From the NCBI GenBank assembly GCA_004794785.1, contig SJOL01009403.1, forward strand, positions 1,764,082 through 1,828,081: a stretch of 64,000 nt of DNA. The letters are read 5' to 3'. How positions within the stretch are numbered: position 1 is the stretch's first letter; each line of letters starts with the position of its first letter. Of the stretch, positions 22,741-33,175 are shown piece after piece. The position numbers and the translations under genes are program-made. The notes below the pieces were generated by a model. That model had not been told where the DNA came from and did no database searches. It saw nothing but the letters and a program-made list of their open reading frames with translations. This DNA comes from Opisthorchis felineus. Lineage: Eukaryota; Platyhelminthes; Trematoda; Opisthorchiida; Opisthorchiidae.

Positions 22741-23846
22741 TCGTTGACCGGTAATCTGAAAAAATTTCGCTCACCACCGGGATGTGAACTTCATCTCGTT
22801 ACTTTATCGCCATTATCACGGCAAATGCTCTACTCAGCTCGCCTCTTCCGCTCCACGCCCACAACGGTTAGGTCAACCGACGCCCGTCTAGTTACCTATC
22901 ACTGAACAGAACTTGTTACTTCCTCATTGTCCACCAGAACTACTAGCTTTTGAAATTTTCCTCCATTGCCTGTTTTCCAAACCTCCCAAAATCCTCAAAT
23001 TTCCAAGACTGGAGTTAACATTCATCTGTCTAAACCTGTAGGGTTCTCTGTAGGTGTGGTTTATTCAGACGCTGTTTACTTCTACACACTGGAGCACGTT
23101 TTTCTTGATGTTTCAGGATTTTATTTAATCCGAAGTGTCTGACTATGGGTCCTCCATTCCACTGTAAACCACTATTTGTGAGCAATAAAAAAGACCCCGT
23201 TCACTATTTCTCATGCTTCATCACCTTATCAGGCCAGATGGAGGTCACATAATATTAACGTCTCCAGATACGAATTCTTTCTACAATGAACCGTTTATCT
23301 TGATATCGCGGAAACCGATTTTTTTTAAATGAAAACTTATTTTTGTAACAGACATGTGAGTAAGGGAATCCCTCAATATTTCACCAGCCAACTCGCATAT
23401 ATATATATATATATGGGTTGAAATGGATCGACCCATGAAAAGGTAGTCAATGAAGACGACAGGTCAAAAAACGCAACACAGGGATCAAGTGACCAGAGAA
23501 GGGACAGATCAATGGGAGAATGAAGGTCGCATATTGGGCACAGGCCACTCGGATCTTCATACAGAAGTAATTTTCCAGGGCAACCGAGTACGACCCACAA
23601 GAACTCCCTGCTTAGCAAAGGACTTTCGTGGAGTTCACGAACAACGTAAAACGGCTGGTTCTGTTTCCAGCATTTCTCTTGTAGCTACATGCGACAACAG
23701 TGGTGATCCTATCTCTTCGCAATCAATTATGAGTCCCACAAAACCAGTAAAGTTGCATGAAAGGACAAAAAGCAATAAATAAAAACACGTGTTTCGTAGC
23801 AGATGTAATGAGAAAGGCTAAATGAACAAGAGGAACTGAAAATACA
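22741..23846. other. Unassigned stretch downstream of ICMT, with (TA)n at 23396-23414
   Basis: A short (TA)n run of about 9 units lies at 23396-23414. Open frames at 23450-23782 (+) and 23373-23618 (-) overlap on opposite strands and show no domain. Part of this stretch is presumably ICMT 3' UTR, but no clear minus-strand AATAAA was seen just after the stop codon. Confidence 0.4.
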
Positions 23847-24854
23847 TTATCCCGACGGTACCGGAGCGTGAGGTGATACATGATTGACGAATCTCTGGGT
23901 CTTGTATCCGGAAACAAAAGGGATACCAACGGGCACCGTATTTTGGTAGTGAACATAATCCGTTCCGAAGAAGCGAAGCAAATGCATCTCCTCAAACTCG
24001 ATTCGAGCGCGGAAAAATGAATGGCATGCGAAAGCATAGACAACCAAACAAACTGGATTGCCAAGAAGTACTTGAGTTCCAATAGCCCAATAAAACCAAC
24101 CCACATAGGCTGGATGACGAACCCAAGAGTATACACCGTGCGTGATCAAGATGTGCTCTGGCCTTCGTGAGATTTCAACAAAGTGGTCAAAGTTTGTACG
24201 CGCTGTCAGTATTGCAGTCTTGCGTAAGATTTCCCCCAAAAGACAAATGAAGAGTCCCGAAAGTCTCATCCAAATTGGGGTTGACCAGGATATTGCGTAG
24301 AAATCCACGAAGAGCGTTTCAACCCAGTACTCAACAACGCTTGATAAAAGTGCGATCAGGTATTCGGGACTGTGGTCGAGCATGTAAATATCAATGGAAC
24401 AACGAAACGGGTTAAACATGGCAGTGAAAAAGAATTCCGACCAGTGGAAGAAGCCTAGCAAAATTAAATATGAACCGAAGGGCCAGAAAACACGATACTG
24501 CTGAGGAGATAGGGATGTTGCACAGAGAAGCAGTCCCAGACCAACGCTATAACCCAGAAAAAAAGCGCTCCAAACATTCTGCCTGGGATCGCAATGTCCC
24601 GTTTTTGTTCCGATTTGAAGGCAATAGGATATGATGAGACTAAGGATCGGTATGGACAAAGCAGGATACAGAACAGTGTACACAATACTATGAAACACAA
24701 TGTGATCATTTGACGCCAGAAAATAGACAAAGGGAAACAACAGTCCGCCGCTGATGAAACCGACACATGAAAGAACTGCATCCGACGAACACGTCCTAAG
24801 AGCACAGACTAGTCGGTTCCAGAGGCTGTGTCCATCATTAGTTGCGATGGAGGC
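23847..24854 (-). CDS. ICMT: Protein-S-isoprenylcysteine O-methyltransferase, 3' exon (lacks start)
   Basis: ICMT is a multi-pass endoplasmic reticulum membrane enzyme that methylates the C-terminal prenylcysteine of CAAX proteins such as Ras and lamins, using S-adenosylmethionine. One exon, opened by a TCCTTTTAG acceptor at 24855, encodes 335 residues to the stop at 23847. Several hydrophobic helices come first, then the family segment HWSEFFFTAMFNP, HSPEYLIALLSS and GEILRK. The catalytic C-terminal block follows: HGVYSWVRHPAYVGWFYW (about 24082-24135), IGTQVLLGNP, and a FFRARIEFEE/HLLRFFG stretch, ending VPVGIPFVSGYK. These are the diagnostic cofactor- and substrate-binding parts. The first 38 codons contain no Met, so the start codon lies in an upstream exon right of 24855 that was not identified. 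Length matches the family (about 285 residues) with a longer N-terminus. It looks intact. Confidence 0.9.
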   Translation of the reverse strand, partial: ASIATNDGHSLWNRLVCALRTCSSDAVLSCVGFISGGLLFPFVYFLASNDHIVFHSIVYTVLYPALSIPILSLIISYCLQIGTKTGHCDPRQNVWSAFFLGYSVGLGLLLCATSLSPQQYRVFWPFGSYLILLGFFHWSEFFFTAMFNPFRCSIDIYMLDHSPEYLIALLSSVVEYWVETLFVDFYAISWSTPIWMRLSGLFICLLGEILRKTAILTARTNFDHFVEISRRPEHILITHGVYSWVRHPAYVGWFYWAIGTQVLLGNPVCLVVYAFACHSFFRARIEFEEMHLLRFFGTDYVHYQNTVPVGIPFVSGYKTQRFVNHVSPHAPVPSG

Positions 24855-25540
24855 CTAAAAGGATACCAATTTAAGAAGACTTAATAGACCTTGAACGCTG
24901 GAATGAGAAGTTCAATTACATGTGTTATGAACGGAAAGACCGATCTGGAAATGAAATCGAACCGCCGGCCATTGGCTTGCGGGGTGTGGGCACTAGCAGC
25001 TTCACCGAGGCTGCTAATCACATGCTTGACAAGGGCATACTTACTTGCAATTTTCGAGTAATAGGGTCCGTCGTAAGGAGTCAGCACACTGTTAATGAAC
25101 TTAATCCATCAGTCTCCTATGGCTCCTTGCACCAATCAATCTCGAAATCAGGTAGTGGTGGTCTGCGCATGATCAAATGTTCATTTTAAGATACATTGCT
25201 AGTCACATTTTGAGACTGTCACAGTGTTTTTTCTGAAGAAGCCAGGGATTTCGGCAGTCGACCTACCCAGCATTTGTGGGTCACTTTGGGTCAAAAAAAG
25301 GGGATAGTGCGCTAGTTTGCTCCGATAGTAGGAAAGCAAATCAAGGAAACGACCAAACCATCCATCTGAAGTGCGCTTTTTTGGGATCAAACGCTGACTT
25401 AAGACTTCATTCCAATCCATGGACAATGCGAGTGGAAGGTTATTTGAACCGGGAGCTCGGTGACACCTGGGAGTAGACATGCAGCCATAAACTTCCGAGG
25501 TCGCACGGGGTTCTAGGTTCACCAACCAGAGTTCGAGTGC
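24855..25540. other. Stretch 5' of the ICMT exon, no exon identified
   Basis: The missing ICMT first exon should lie to the right on the minus strand. Short frames at 24920-25189 (+) and 25199-25525 (-) have no recognised motif. The second may be a decayed extension of the LINE fragment starting at 25544. Confidence 0.35.
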
Positions 25541-25745
25541 AGTTCAACAATTCGACTGGATAGCAGCATGTGGCCACGAGAATTGTCGCTCAAAGTGCTC
25601 AATCCAGCAGTCAAGGCGTAATTCCTTATAAAAGATTATCAAGCTAATTTGATCCTTGATGCTTTTGCTCACAGACGGTTGCCGGTGACCGGATTCACGG
25701 ATCAAGTGAAATAACTTTGAGGCATTCCCGGCGTTCTTCACCTCT
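25541..25745 (-). mobile_element. LINE fragment (segment between endonuclease and RT)
   Basis: The minus strand encodes KNAGNASKLFHLIRES, then SVSKSIKDQ, then ELRLDCWIEHFERQFSWP. This pattern (small residues, LF.LIR, ...I.D..G.., R...W.EHF..QFSWP) is the standard segment lying before the RT domain in flatworm LINEs. An equivalent (RWAEHCERQFSWP-like, broken) occurs on the plus strand near 60210-60250. No RT core follows, so it is a short relic. Confidence 0.65.
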
Positions 25746-26099
25746 TTCGCATCTAGCAGGCTTCGTCAATATTGACAGCAACACCTTGAGAACACTGGTG
25801 CTTCACTGGCGTACAACCATATCAACTTACTTAACGCTTATAATGGAAAGAAGAAAAGGCCTCACGGCTGGGGCGCACGCTAAGTTTCACTTAACGTCAG
25901 ATAATGAGCCGGCCTGAATTATGCTCGGAACAGGCGGAGACGCATGTCCGAGGTTCAAGTAGTGCCAATTTTCTGTCTGATACCCACTGATTGAGTGGGG
26001 CTGGTGGTGGTGTGCCATCGACGAAACTCCTGGCAATGCGCAAATATGAGGCGCTTTCGTTCCCGTGTGAACTGACATCTGAGGGTTAAGCGGTTGGGA

Positions 26100-26680
26100 G
26101 ATTCCAGAATACGTTTCTGATCAATTCGTTTAACTTCAGTATCTGCCATCCCCTCAGTTGCTAAGCAAAGAGAGAACCAATCTTGGAAGAGTGCACTGTC
26201 AGAGACCGGACAAGCAATCCAAGAGGAACGACAGTAGGTTACTGATCTGCGACATCGGTAACTGAAGGTGATGTGGTCATTTTGGGTCCGTAGCTGTTAC
26301 GCTGCTGGAGGGCACCCTGTAGCCAGACGATTTCGGTTGTTCGGAGTGTCAATGCTGCAAAAGGTTTGGGTGATGTCGGTGCTACTCGCCTACCAGGACG
26401 GGGGCCGCGTGATCCCCACTGCGCCCGGTTGGAGACGCTGAAAGATATGGCTGCTTATAGATGTCAATGGCATTCTTGTTGTCAGTTTCTATCCAGATTG
26501 CCTGAATAAGTGTTTGAGGGTGTACGCACCTAAGAATGATTATAGTAAGCTAGCACTAAGTCCCTTCCCTGTCCATCTTTATTCTTTTCTTCACAATAAG
26601 GCTTTCAAACAAACCATGGTTGTACGGCAGCGAAGCATCAGTGAACACTGATGTCATGCCGTCTAAGAAGGATGATGGCC
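26100..26680 (+). mobile_element. LINE 3' end (C-terminal remnant and 3' UTR)
   Basis: The order of short blocks matches the 3' part of the 11-kb and 32-kb LINE copies: GAGACGCTGAAAGATATGGC, then GTTGTCAGTTTCTATCCAGATTG, then a GCACCTAAGAATG..GTAAGCTAGCACTAAG block. It ends in the shared tail GGTTGTACGGCAGCGAAGCAT and AACACTGATGTCATG at about 26620-26660. Coding potential is lost. Confidence 0.65.
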
Positions 26681-26699
26681 CATTTTCTGACCAATCACA

Positions 26700-26945
26700 G
26701 CACGCATTCTTTGAGTCACCTGTTGACGGATTGATACACAGGATTTAGGCGTTCGCCCCAGCTCCCAGGGTCGGGTTAGTTCTTATCGTTCAGCGGTTTA
26801 TGATCATCTGGAAAACACAAGCGAGAAAAGTGGCGTTGGACAGTAAGCTTGCCAGCGCGAGGACTTACATGCAAAAGCATTTAAAAGTAATATGAATTGT
26901 CGAAGGAAGGTTGTCCCACGCACCGACTACTGATATCAGAAAAAT
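26700..26945 (-). mobile_element. CR1-like 3' end, diverged copy
   Basis: The block from GACGGATTGATACACAGGAT through CGTTCGCCCC, TTATCGTTCAGCGG and GAAAACACAAGCGAGAAAAG to GTTGTCCCACGCACC aligns in order with the 3' ends at 35.2 and 52.4 kb. It is more diverged than those two and retains only the non-coding end and a few codons of the element, on the minus strand. Confidence 0.65.
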
Positions 26946-27360
26946 TGTCTAAGGATCCCTATGCTCGAGAACCTTCTTGCTGTCTTCGGAGCATTTGCCG
27001 GAATCTGGTGGGAACACCGGATCAGTAATGCTGAAGTACGTCCGACGGTTTTCGGAAGAAATAACCTGCCCACGATAGATGGAGCGATCACACTCCACAA
27101 GTTGCGCTGGCTTGGCCACTTTCTCCGTATGCCAGTCGACCGACTTCCTCGAAGGGCTTTTTTTCGCACAACAACGTAGAAACGAGCTAGGGGAGGTCAA
27201 AGAATGACTTGGCAGCAAATTATGAGAGCCAGTATTAGCAAACTCAACTGCACTGGTCATTGCCGTCTCCCTGGATGGGGACCCCAAGGCGGGAAGCATC
27301 AATGGTTAAAGACATTGTCAGACATGAACCAGTAGCACCCTCAATGGCGCTCGTACATCC
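26946..27360 (+). mobile_element. LINE C-terminal fragment (second LINE group)
   Basis: The plus strand encodes FGAFAGIWWEHRISNAEVR, LHKLRWLGHFLRMPVDRLPRRAFF and, after a frame break, MTWQQIMRA, CRLPGWGPQGGKHQWLKTLSDM. This RWLGH.LRMP..RLPRRA to GWGPRD..QWL..L.DM layout is the C-terminal end of a common flatworm LINE ORF. It begins at the point where the CR1-like tail to its left ends, so one element interrupts or abuts the other. Confidence 0.75.
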
Positions 27361-28340
27361 AAGCTATTGCCTTCAACGCATAGCTCCCCTCCCAATTTCC
27401 CCAATGAAAACTCCACTGACAACCGTATTTACGCATTAATTATATCAGCTACATCCTCCAACGTGCAGTTATCTCCACCTCCTCAAATCATTGGTGAACG
27501 AAACTGTGGCAGCCAGAACCACTGTACGGCAAGTACACGGTTTTGGCAGCTGATGTTGAAGCTTCTCACTTTTGAGGTTCAGGGTTCCTGGCCCAGTAGC
27601 AGGTGAGGACAAAAGTCAGCACACAGTGGTCGCCATGTCCAAAAGAGCCTTAATTATCACTCGATCGACGAATTATCTTCCATTGGTAATAATCAGATCC
27701 GGTAGTGATGGTAGTTGGCCTGTGCGGTATCTGATGGGTGCGTGGAAATGCTGAGTCCAAGCGCCCTGTTGCACTTGAGTCGATGCCGATGCAAAATATC
27801 CACTAGATCCACCAGGCTTTGAAGGCGTTAAAGTCACCTACCAGCAAAAGATGCATGAAAATGAGTTACCTAAAGGTCTGTATGAGGAACAAGCCGCCTT
27901 CGAGCGGGCTTCAGAGGCAACGGTGAACTACCCGGAGAACAAGAGTTGGTTCAGCGCAGTAGAATCTGAATCCAGTGCATCACAGAAAAGTGCATGAGTG
28001 GTGTCCAACAGGACAACTGGAGTAGGCAAGGTTGTGTCCAAGTAGGAAGCAACAGCATCTGATCTCTCATGTTTTGAGTCACCCCGGAAAATGGAGTAAT
28101 CATCATCTCTGTGAGAGACATCTGATGTATGGCACTTCTCCGTAAATGCCGTTGTTGATTCCTCCTGTGAATCAGCGGTTGTTCCCTTTTTCTGGCCACT
28201 CATGAGTAGCATGACTTACGTCTGTTTATTATAACGCCGTTCGTTCTCCAGGTTTTCGCTCTCGCTCAAGGTCTGCTTATGCCCTAGTTACTAATGTATA
28301 TATTTTGATACCTGTCCGTCTTCGATTGCAACTTTGTAGC
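27361..28340. other. Unassigned stretch
   Basis: Frames at 27367-27606 (+), 27572-27754 (+) and 27928-28212 (-) are short, mutually overlapping and without known motifs. Nothing else is supportable here. Confidence 0.35.
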
Positions 28341-28475
28341 ATCTCTACCCATTTTCGAGTGTTCTATCCGACGGAAAAACGGGCCGGCTGGAGATCGAAC
28401 CCGGAACTCCTCGGATGATACATAAGTGCACTATCCGCCAACTCGACATCCGGGAGGTCCTGTTTTTTGTATTAC
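28341..28475 (-). repeat. Possible second tRNA-derived repeat or tRNA relic
   Basis: On the minus strand GAGTTGGCGGATAGTGCACT (A-box-like) is followed about 30 bases later by CCGGGTTCGATCTCC (B-box-like, about 28392-28408), with spacing as in a tRNA. I cannot fold a convincing acceptor stem, so this is more likely the head of another tRNA-derived SINE than a functional tRNA. Only one copy was recognised in the window. Confidence 0.35.
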
Positions 28476-29604
28476 ACATGTACTGCATCTTACCCGGTAG
28501 TCTTTCATTAGGATTTTGTTTTAAACGACCTAAGTGCACATCTCGATTTGACACGTGACACTATCTGCAGTATCGCGTCGCCAGCTAAACACTGTCGACC
28601 GTTTCCCTCACCTCCCAAACGTACTGACCGTTTCCTGCACCGTTATCTCTGCATAAGGCCTATTTACACTGTCTGACTACCCGTATCCAAAGCCGTGCTG
28701 CTCACCGTCGCTTTCTCTGCTCCTATCGATTGCGCAATGATTGATTAACCGGTTCTCAATACAGCATCTACTGGCCTCACTCGTGTGTTCCTGCTGCCCA
28801 GTGAACACGAACTGCGTGTAGTCAGACAGCTCCAATCGTCCTGTAAGATCCTTAGCTGCCCTGATCTTAAAGCCATTATGGACAGTCCTTCAACGCAGCC
28901 CGACTGTTGAATATAAAGCATCTCGAAAAGACTGAAGAAGTTCACTGACAAGTATTTCAACACTATTTCTATTGCCCCGGAAGGGAGCACCGAGGTGGTG
29001 TTCCATCAGAGTTAACAGAGTTAGTTTTACACGGGCTTCAGAATAAACTTCCGCAGCGCACTTGTCTGCCTCCTGTCCTGGTAATTTCAACGCTTATAGT
29101 CCCTCTGTGATGAGCCCGATTTGCGTCAACCTTTTGTTTCTGGGGCATGCGGTTCGCCATCCAGTGGACGAAAATTTCGATGGTTGCTGCTTGCAGCACG
29201 TGGAGCATCACATCATGGACTCTTAGAGTTACCATTGTTCGAAGGTTTGCCGTTGCGAAGAGACTGGACATTACCGTGGTGTGACGGTTTGTGTGCCTCC
29301 GTGACCCACCAAGCTATACTGGGGAGTGCTCGTGCGACAATCACGGCCTCTCATGCTAGGTTGTTGAATGATTGGAGGTCTGACCAACACAGTTTCCAGG
29401 CTCCCCAGGTTGGTGGTTGGAAAATGTTGCGACTTATTCTATAAAAATGGTAATGCACTTGCATCTTCTGCCTAACACCGCTGCCCAGTGGTCAGGCCTT
29501 CGAGCCAAAGGCTTTGGTGGAGGACCCTAATCGTCCTCCTGCTGAGAACTGGGCACCCTACTAGTATCTGTGATGATACTTACCATGATACTTACAACTA
29601 ACAA
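28476..29604. other. Unassigned stretch
   Basis: Minus-strand frames at 28745-28990, 28890-29090 and 29038-29271 follow one another in different phases over 500 bp and could be a degraded repeat ORF, but no family motif was recognised. No RNA gene was seen. Confidence 0.35.
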
Positions 29605-29876
29605 CCGTTCAGCTGCAGTACCCTTTCGGTGCCTAACTGCTATGCCACCAGAAGGAAGCACGAGGGCTGGGATACTGCCAGGTTGCCCAAGCCTAGACAG
29701 AGGAAGTCGAGAGGCAGAAGTCGGGTTCGAACCACGGACCTTCCGGTCAGTAAATTCGGGCTCTAACTAAAAAAAAAAAATCGTTCAGCTGTAGCACCCT
29801 TTCGGTGCCTAACTGCCATGCCACCAGAAGGAAGCACGAGGGCTGGGCTCTAACTACTGAGCTATCTCGCCCCCAC
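29605..29876 (-). mobile_element. tRNA-derived SINE copy 3, interrupted by a second SINE
   Basis: Read on the minus strand, the outer SINE starts at 29876 with a GGGGGCGAGATAGCTCAGTA head. It is interrupted at 29844 and resumes at 29769 with TAGTTAGAGCCCGAATTTAC, the B box GGTTCGAACCC (about 29723-29733) and the body down to 29605. The 12-bp sequence GGGCTCTAACTA (plus strand) appears on both sides, at 29758-29769 and 29845-29856, as expected of a target-site duplication. The outer copy otherwise keeps both Pol III boxes in good condition. Confidence 0.88.
29770..29844 (-). mobile_element. 5'-truncated SINE inserted inside SINE copy 3
   Basis: The insert holds only the 3' third of the family, from CCAGCCCTCGTGCTTCC to CAGCTGAACGA, followed on the sense strand by 11 T residues (29770-29780 on the plus strand are A). 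It lacks the tRNA head, is oriented as its host SINE, and is bracketed by the 12-bp duplication. A truncated 5' end, a homopolymer 3' tail and a short target duplication are the marks of target-primed reverse transcription. Confidence 0.85.
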
Positions 29877-29879
29877 AAC

Positions 29880-32800
29880 TAACAATACTCTCATACCACA
29901 TCGACCATCGCGTAGTGTCACCACCTGGTCGCCTTACTTGCTGAATACAGCAGGGCGGGTAAGCGAATACATGCTACTGCTGACGTTTTCCTTCTTACAC
30001 TTTCAAGTAACCCCTCTTCTACCCTACCCCATCCAAATTTTAATAATCTCTCCGAAGGTCACAGCGCTAGGACTGACTGCATTGTTTGCCATACATCACG
30101 CTGCATAATCAGTGCGTCCGACCTCAGTAACAACCCCAAACACTTTGAAGTCTGTTTTCAAACCCCGAAAGCCTGTCTACTAAGCTGGCTCTAGTGTTTG
30201 CACACCAAAACAAGCAGGGCAAGCGGCTCTTGCTCGTACGCTAGCTTCACTCTGCAGGACGTATACTGTCTATCAGAAGCAAGCATACTGGATTCAAGTA
30301 CTGCATTTGAACCGACTTCCTAATTGCTTTCTTCCGGGTTCCGCATCTCTGGTGATACAGAGGCCGCGGCAGCTGGATATGCTGGGTTGAGTATTGTATT
30401 GAGCGACCGAGCGGAAGCTGGACACCCGTTGATAGTCGCCTCTGTGCTATTTGCTCGGCAACGTCTGTGAAAGAACCTCGTTCCGTCGCTCCCTGTTTAT
30501 TGTCTGCTTACGCCTCCAACGGACTGTAGCTCTGAACACGCCAGAGTTTCTATGACGCTCTAGGTACCCTTTTACAACGGGCTAAAAGTTCAGACACTGT
30601 TGTGGTTGCTGGTGACACGAACGGTAGGTAGGTAGACTAAGTGCTGCTGAAGCCCAATTGGGTGGTCGTCTTGGGTTGGATACGAGGTGCACGGACAACA
30701 GCGAGCGCCTGCTTCAGATGTGTGCTTGTCACAGATTGTCCCTTTGCAGGACCTATTTCCGGAACAACGAAAAGCGCTTCACAACGCGGTGCCCACAAAC
30801 GAACCATTCCCGAATCTCAACAGACCACATCGCCGTCAGTTATCGGTGGCGAGGACCGATTACTGCCTGCCACACCTTCTGGAATTTTTGCGTGGACTCC
30901 GTCCATGTACTTGTTCACCACTACTTTTCATGACACTTTTTTAGATCAACGCAAAACCGCGCATCTCGCTTAGTCATTGAGCTCATGGACCCAGAAGTCA
31001 AACGAAGCTACCAGAACCGGCTCCTCGAATAGTCTGCCGAATAGTCCGGCGTCGGATATTAATGGCCACTGGAAACAGATAACCAAAGCGCCACTCAAAG
31101 TCTGGAATTTCTGTCTCCGGTGCATCCCAGCCAACCTCATCCAAACATTGGACTTCTGGTAGAACCGTGTTTTTGCTGAGGGCTCGACGACAGATTCCTC
31201 CTGACCACAACCACAACTCAAACTGATACATCACTAGATGCAGCTAAAATTGAGTGTCCGAGTAGACCGAGAAGCCTGGTGGACCCGAAACGCAAAAGAA
31301 ATGGAAGATGTAAAAAATGATGTAAACGCATGCAGGCTGTTTCACTTGATTCGTTCAAGTGGTCCGGAAACCTCTTGTCAGTGAAACTATCGGGGACCAA
31401 AATGGCTCGCTGATATCCAGCAAAGGAGGATGTTTGGACCACCTGCTACCTCCAATCTGGACTGCCAGTCTTCGATAGAAAGGTGGACTGTAAAAATGGA
31501 GGTCCTTTAGCCTCAGAAGTGTCTGAGTGCACATCTCCACCTGCTCTGTTCAAGGGCGACGACGAAATTCTCGGCCAGTGCCTGTCTAGTATATTTGGAT
31601 ATACCTGGGAGGAGACCATCCGTGACAACTGCGGTGAGTAAATAATAGTGCCAATTTACAAAAAGGGTACTCGCGGTGAGCATAGTAAACACATGGGTGT
31701 CAGTTTAAATCCCGTTGTAACAAAGCTTCATCGTCCTAAGATGGCACAAGAATCCTTAACCCGGGATTTCCACCGGGTAGAGGCTGAGTTTACCACATCT
31801 TCACACTCCGTCAGGTGTTAGAGCAATTCCACATATACAGACGACCCACAATCTTGGTGTTCCGTGACTTCAAGAGTGCGTTCGATTCTGCTGGTGCTTT
31901 TAACCACACTTGCTCAACAGGGTATGCCACAAAAGTTTGTGAACATAATCCAGTCCCTATATTCACATACTTCTGAGCGTGTGTACGGTGAACTCTCTAA
32001 GAGCTTTCCTGCAAAAAGTGGGGTCCGACAAGGATGTCCACTCTTTTCGTTTTTGTTTAACTTCCCCAAAGATGAAACAATGAGACACGCACTGGAAGGT
32101 CTTCAAAACCCCGGTGTTCAAATCGTCGCTGATGAGAATCTTATTTCGAGTATGCAGACAACATTGTTCTCATCTTTGAAGGCGAAAACTAAGCACAAGT
32201 CCTGGTGAATAAACTGGCCACCACCGTACTATTCTTTGGCATGCGCCTTGCACCCTCAAAGCGCAAAGCTATGCCTCAAAACACGCGGTCTCTGAACATA
32301 GCCCTTACACTGGAGTTTGTGGAGATCCTTATATACCTCGATAGTTGTATTAGCACTGACGGAAGTGTCTGATGAAGTAAATGCACTATCTATGAAGGCC
32401 CGAATCACCTTTGCTAATTTGCGTCACTTATGGCGTCAAAACGGCATATCGCTGGGTCTCAAGAGTTGCGTGTACCAGGCTACAATAACGTCTGTATTGT
32501 TGTGTGGTTACGAAACATGGCCTCTGCAGAGAGATGATGTGAGGCGTCTTCAGGATTTTGACCACCGATGTCTCAGAAGCGTTGCTGGTGTCGGATTTTG
32601 CCAAAAAATTCGTGACGAGTTAATTGGAAAACGGGCGTTTTGATGTTCAGCAGGTGCTTCAGTCGGAGAAAGCATCCGGCAACAGCAGCTGCGGTGGATC
32701 GGTCATGTTCTACGCATGCCGAAACATCCTCTACCGAGACTAGTGTTGTTTTTCGTGCCTCCATCCGAACTGCAAGGTGGACAACCTATAACTTGGCAGA

Positions 32801-33175
32801 AGAGTGTGAAAGACATTACGGAGGTTACACTGTTGATGCGATCCGCCTTCCACGATTTAGTCCCCGTGATATCTCCCCGTGGCTGGAGATACTAAGAAAT
32901 GGTGACCGATCGATATCAGTGGAGTTCGTGCTGTCAGTTTCTTTCCAGATTTTCTGATTGGGCGCTCGGAGGTGTAGACACCTCAGAATGCTTGCGACAA
33001 GCGAGCACAAGTACCCTTCTTGGCCAACAGTTCTCGTTTTTCAATCTAAGGCCAAATGTGGGCTGATATAGGCTAAATATGACTAGACAAACTTTTTGGC
33101 TGCACGGCCGTGAAGCGTGTGCAAACACCGATGTTGCTGCGTCTGCTGATGATGAAGATTTGCGGTGGGGCCGCC
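29880..33175 (+). mobile_element. Near-full-length LINE (endonuclease, RT, C-terminal domain, 3' UTR), inactivated
   Basis: The order on the plus strand is that of an intact flatworm LINE. The apurinic-type endonuclease (about 30160-30960) has TEAAAAGYAG-like and SERAEAG-like motifs, a TPPTDCSSEHA-type block, GGRLGLDTRCTDNSERLLQMC and the catalytic-region STDHIAVSYRWRG near 30825-30850. The RT has motif A FRDFKSAFDS (31861-31890), then VRQGCPL near 32025 and a YADN box at 32151-32162. The C-terminal part holds CGYETWPLQRDDVRRLQDFDHRCLRS (about 32500-32580). The shared 3' tail GAAGCGTGTGCAAACACCGATG ends near 33140. Multiple frameshifts and stops break the ORF, and YADN replaces the catalytic YADD, so it cannot encode active RT. 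The 5' limit is approximate. Confidence 0.82.
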
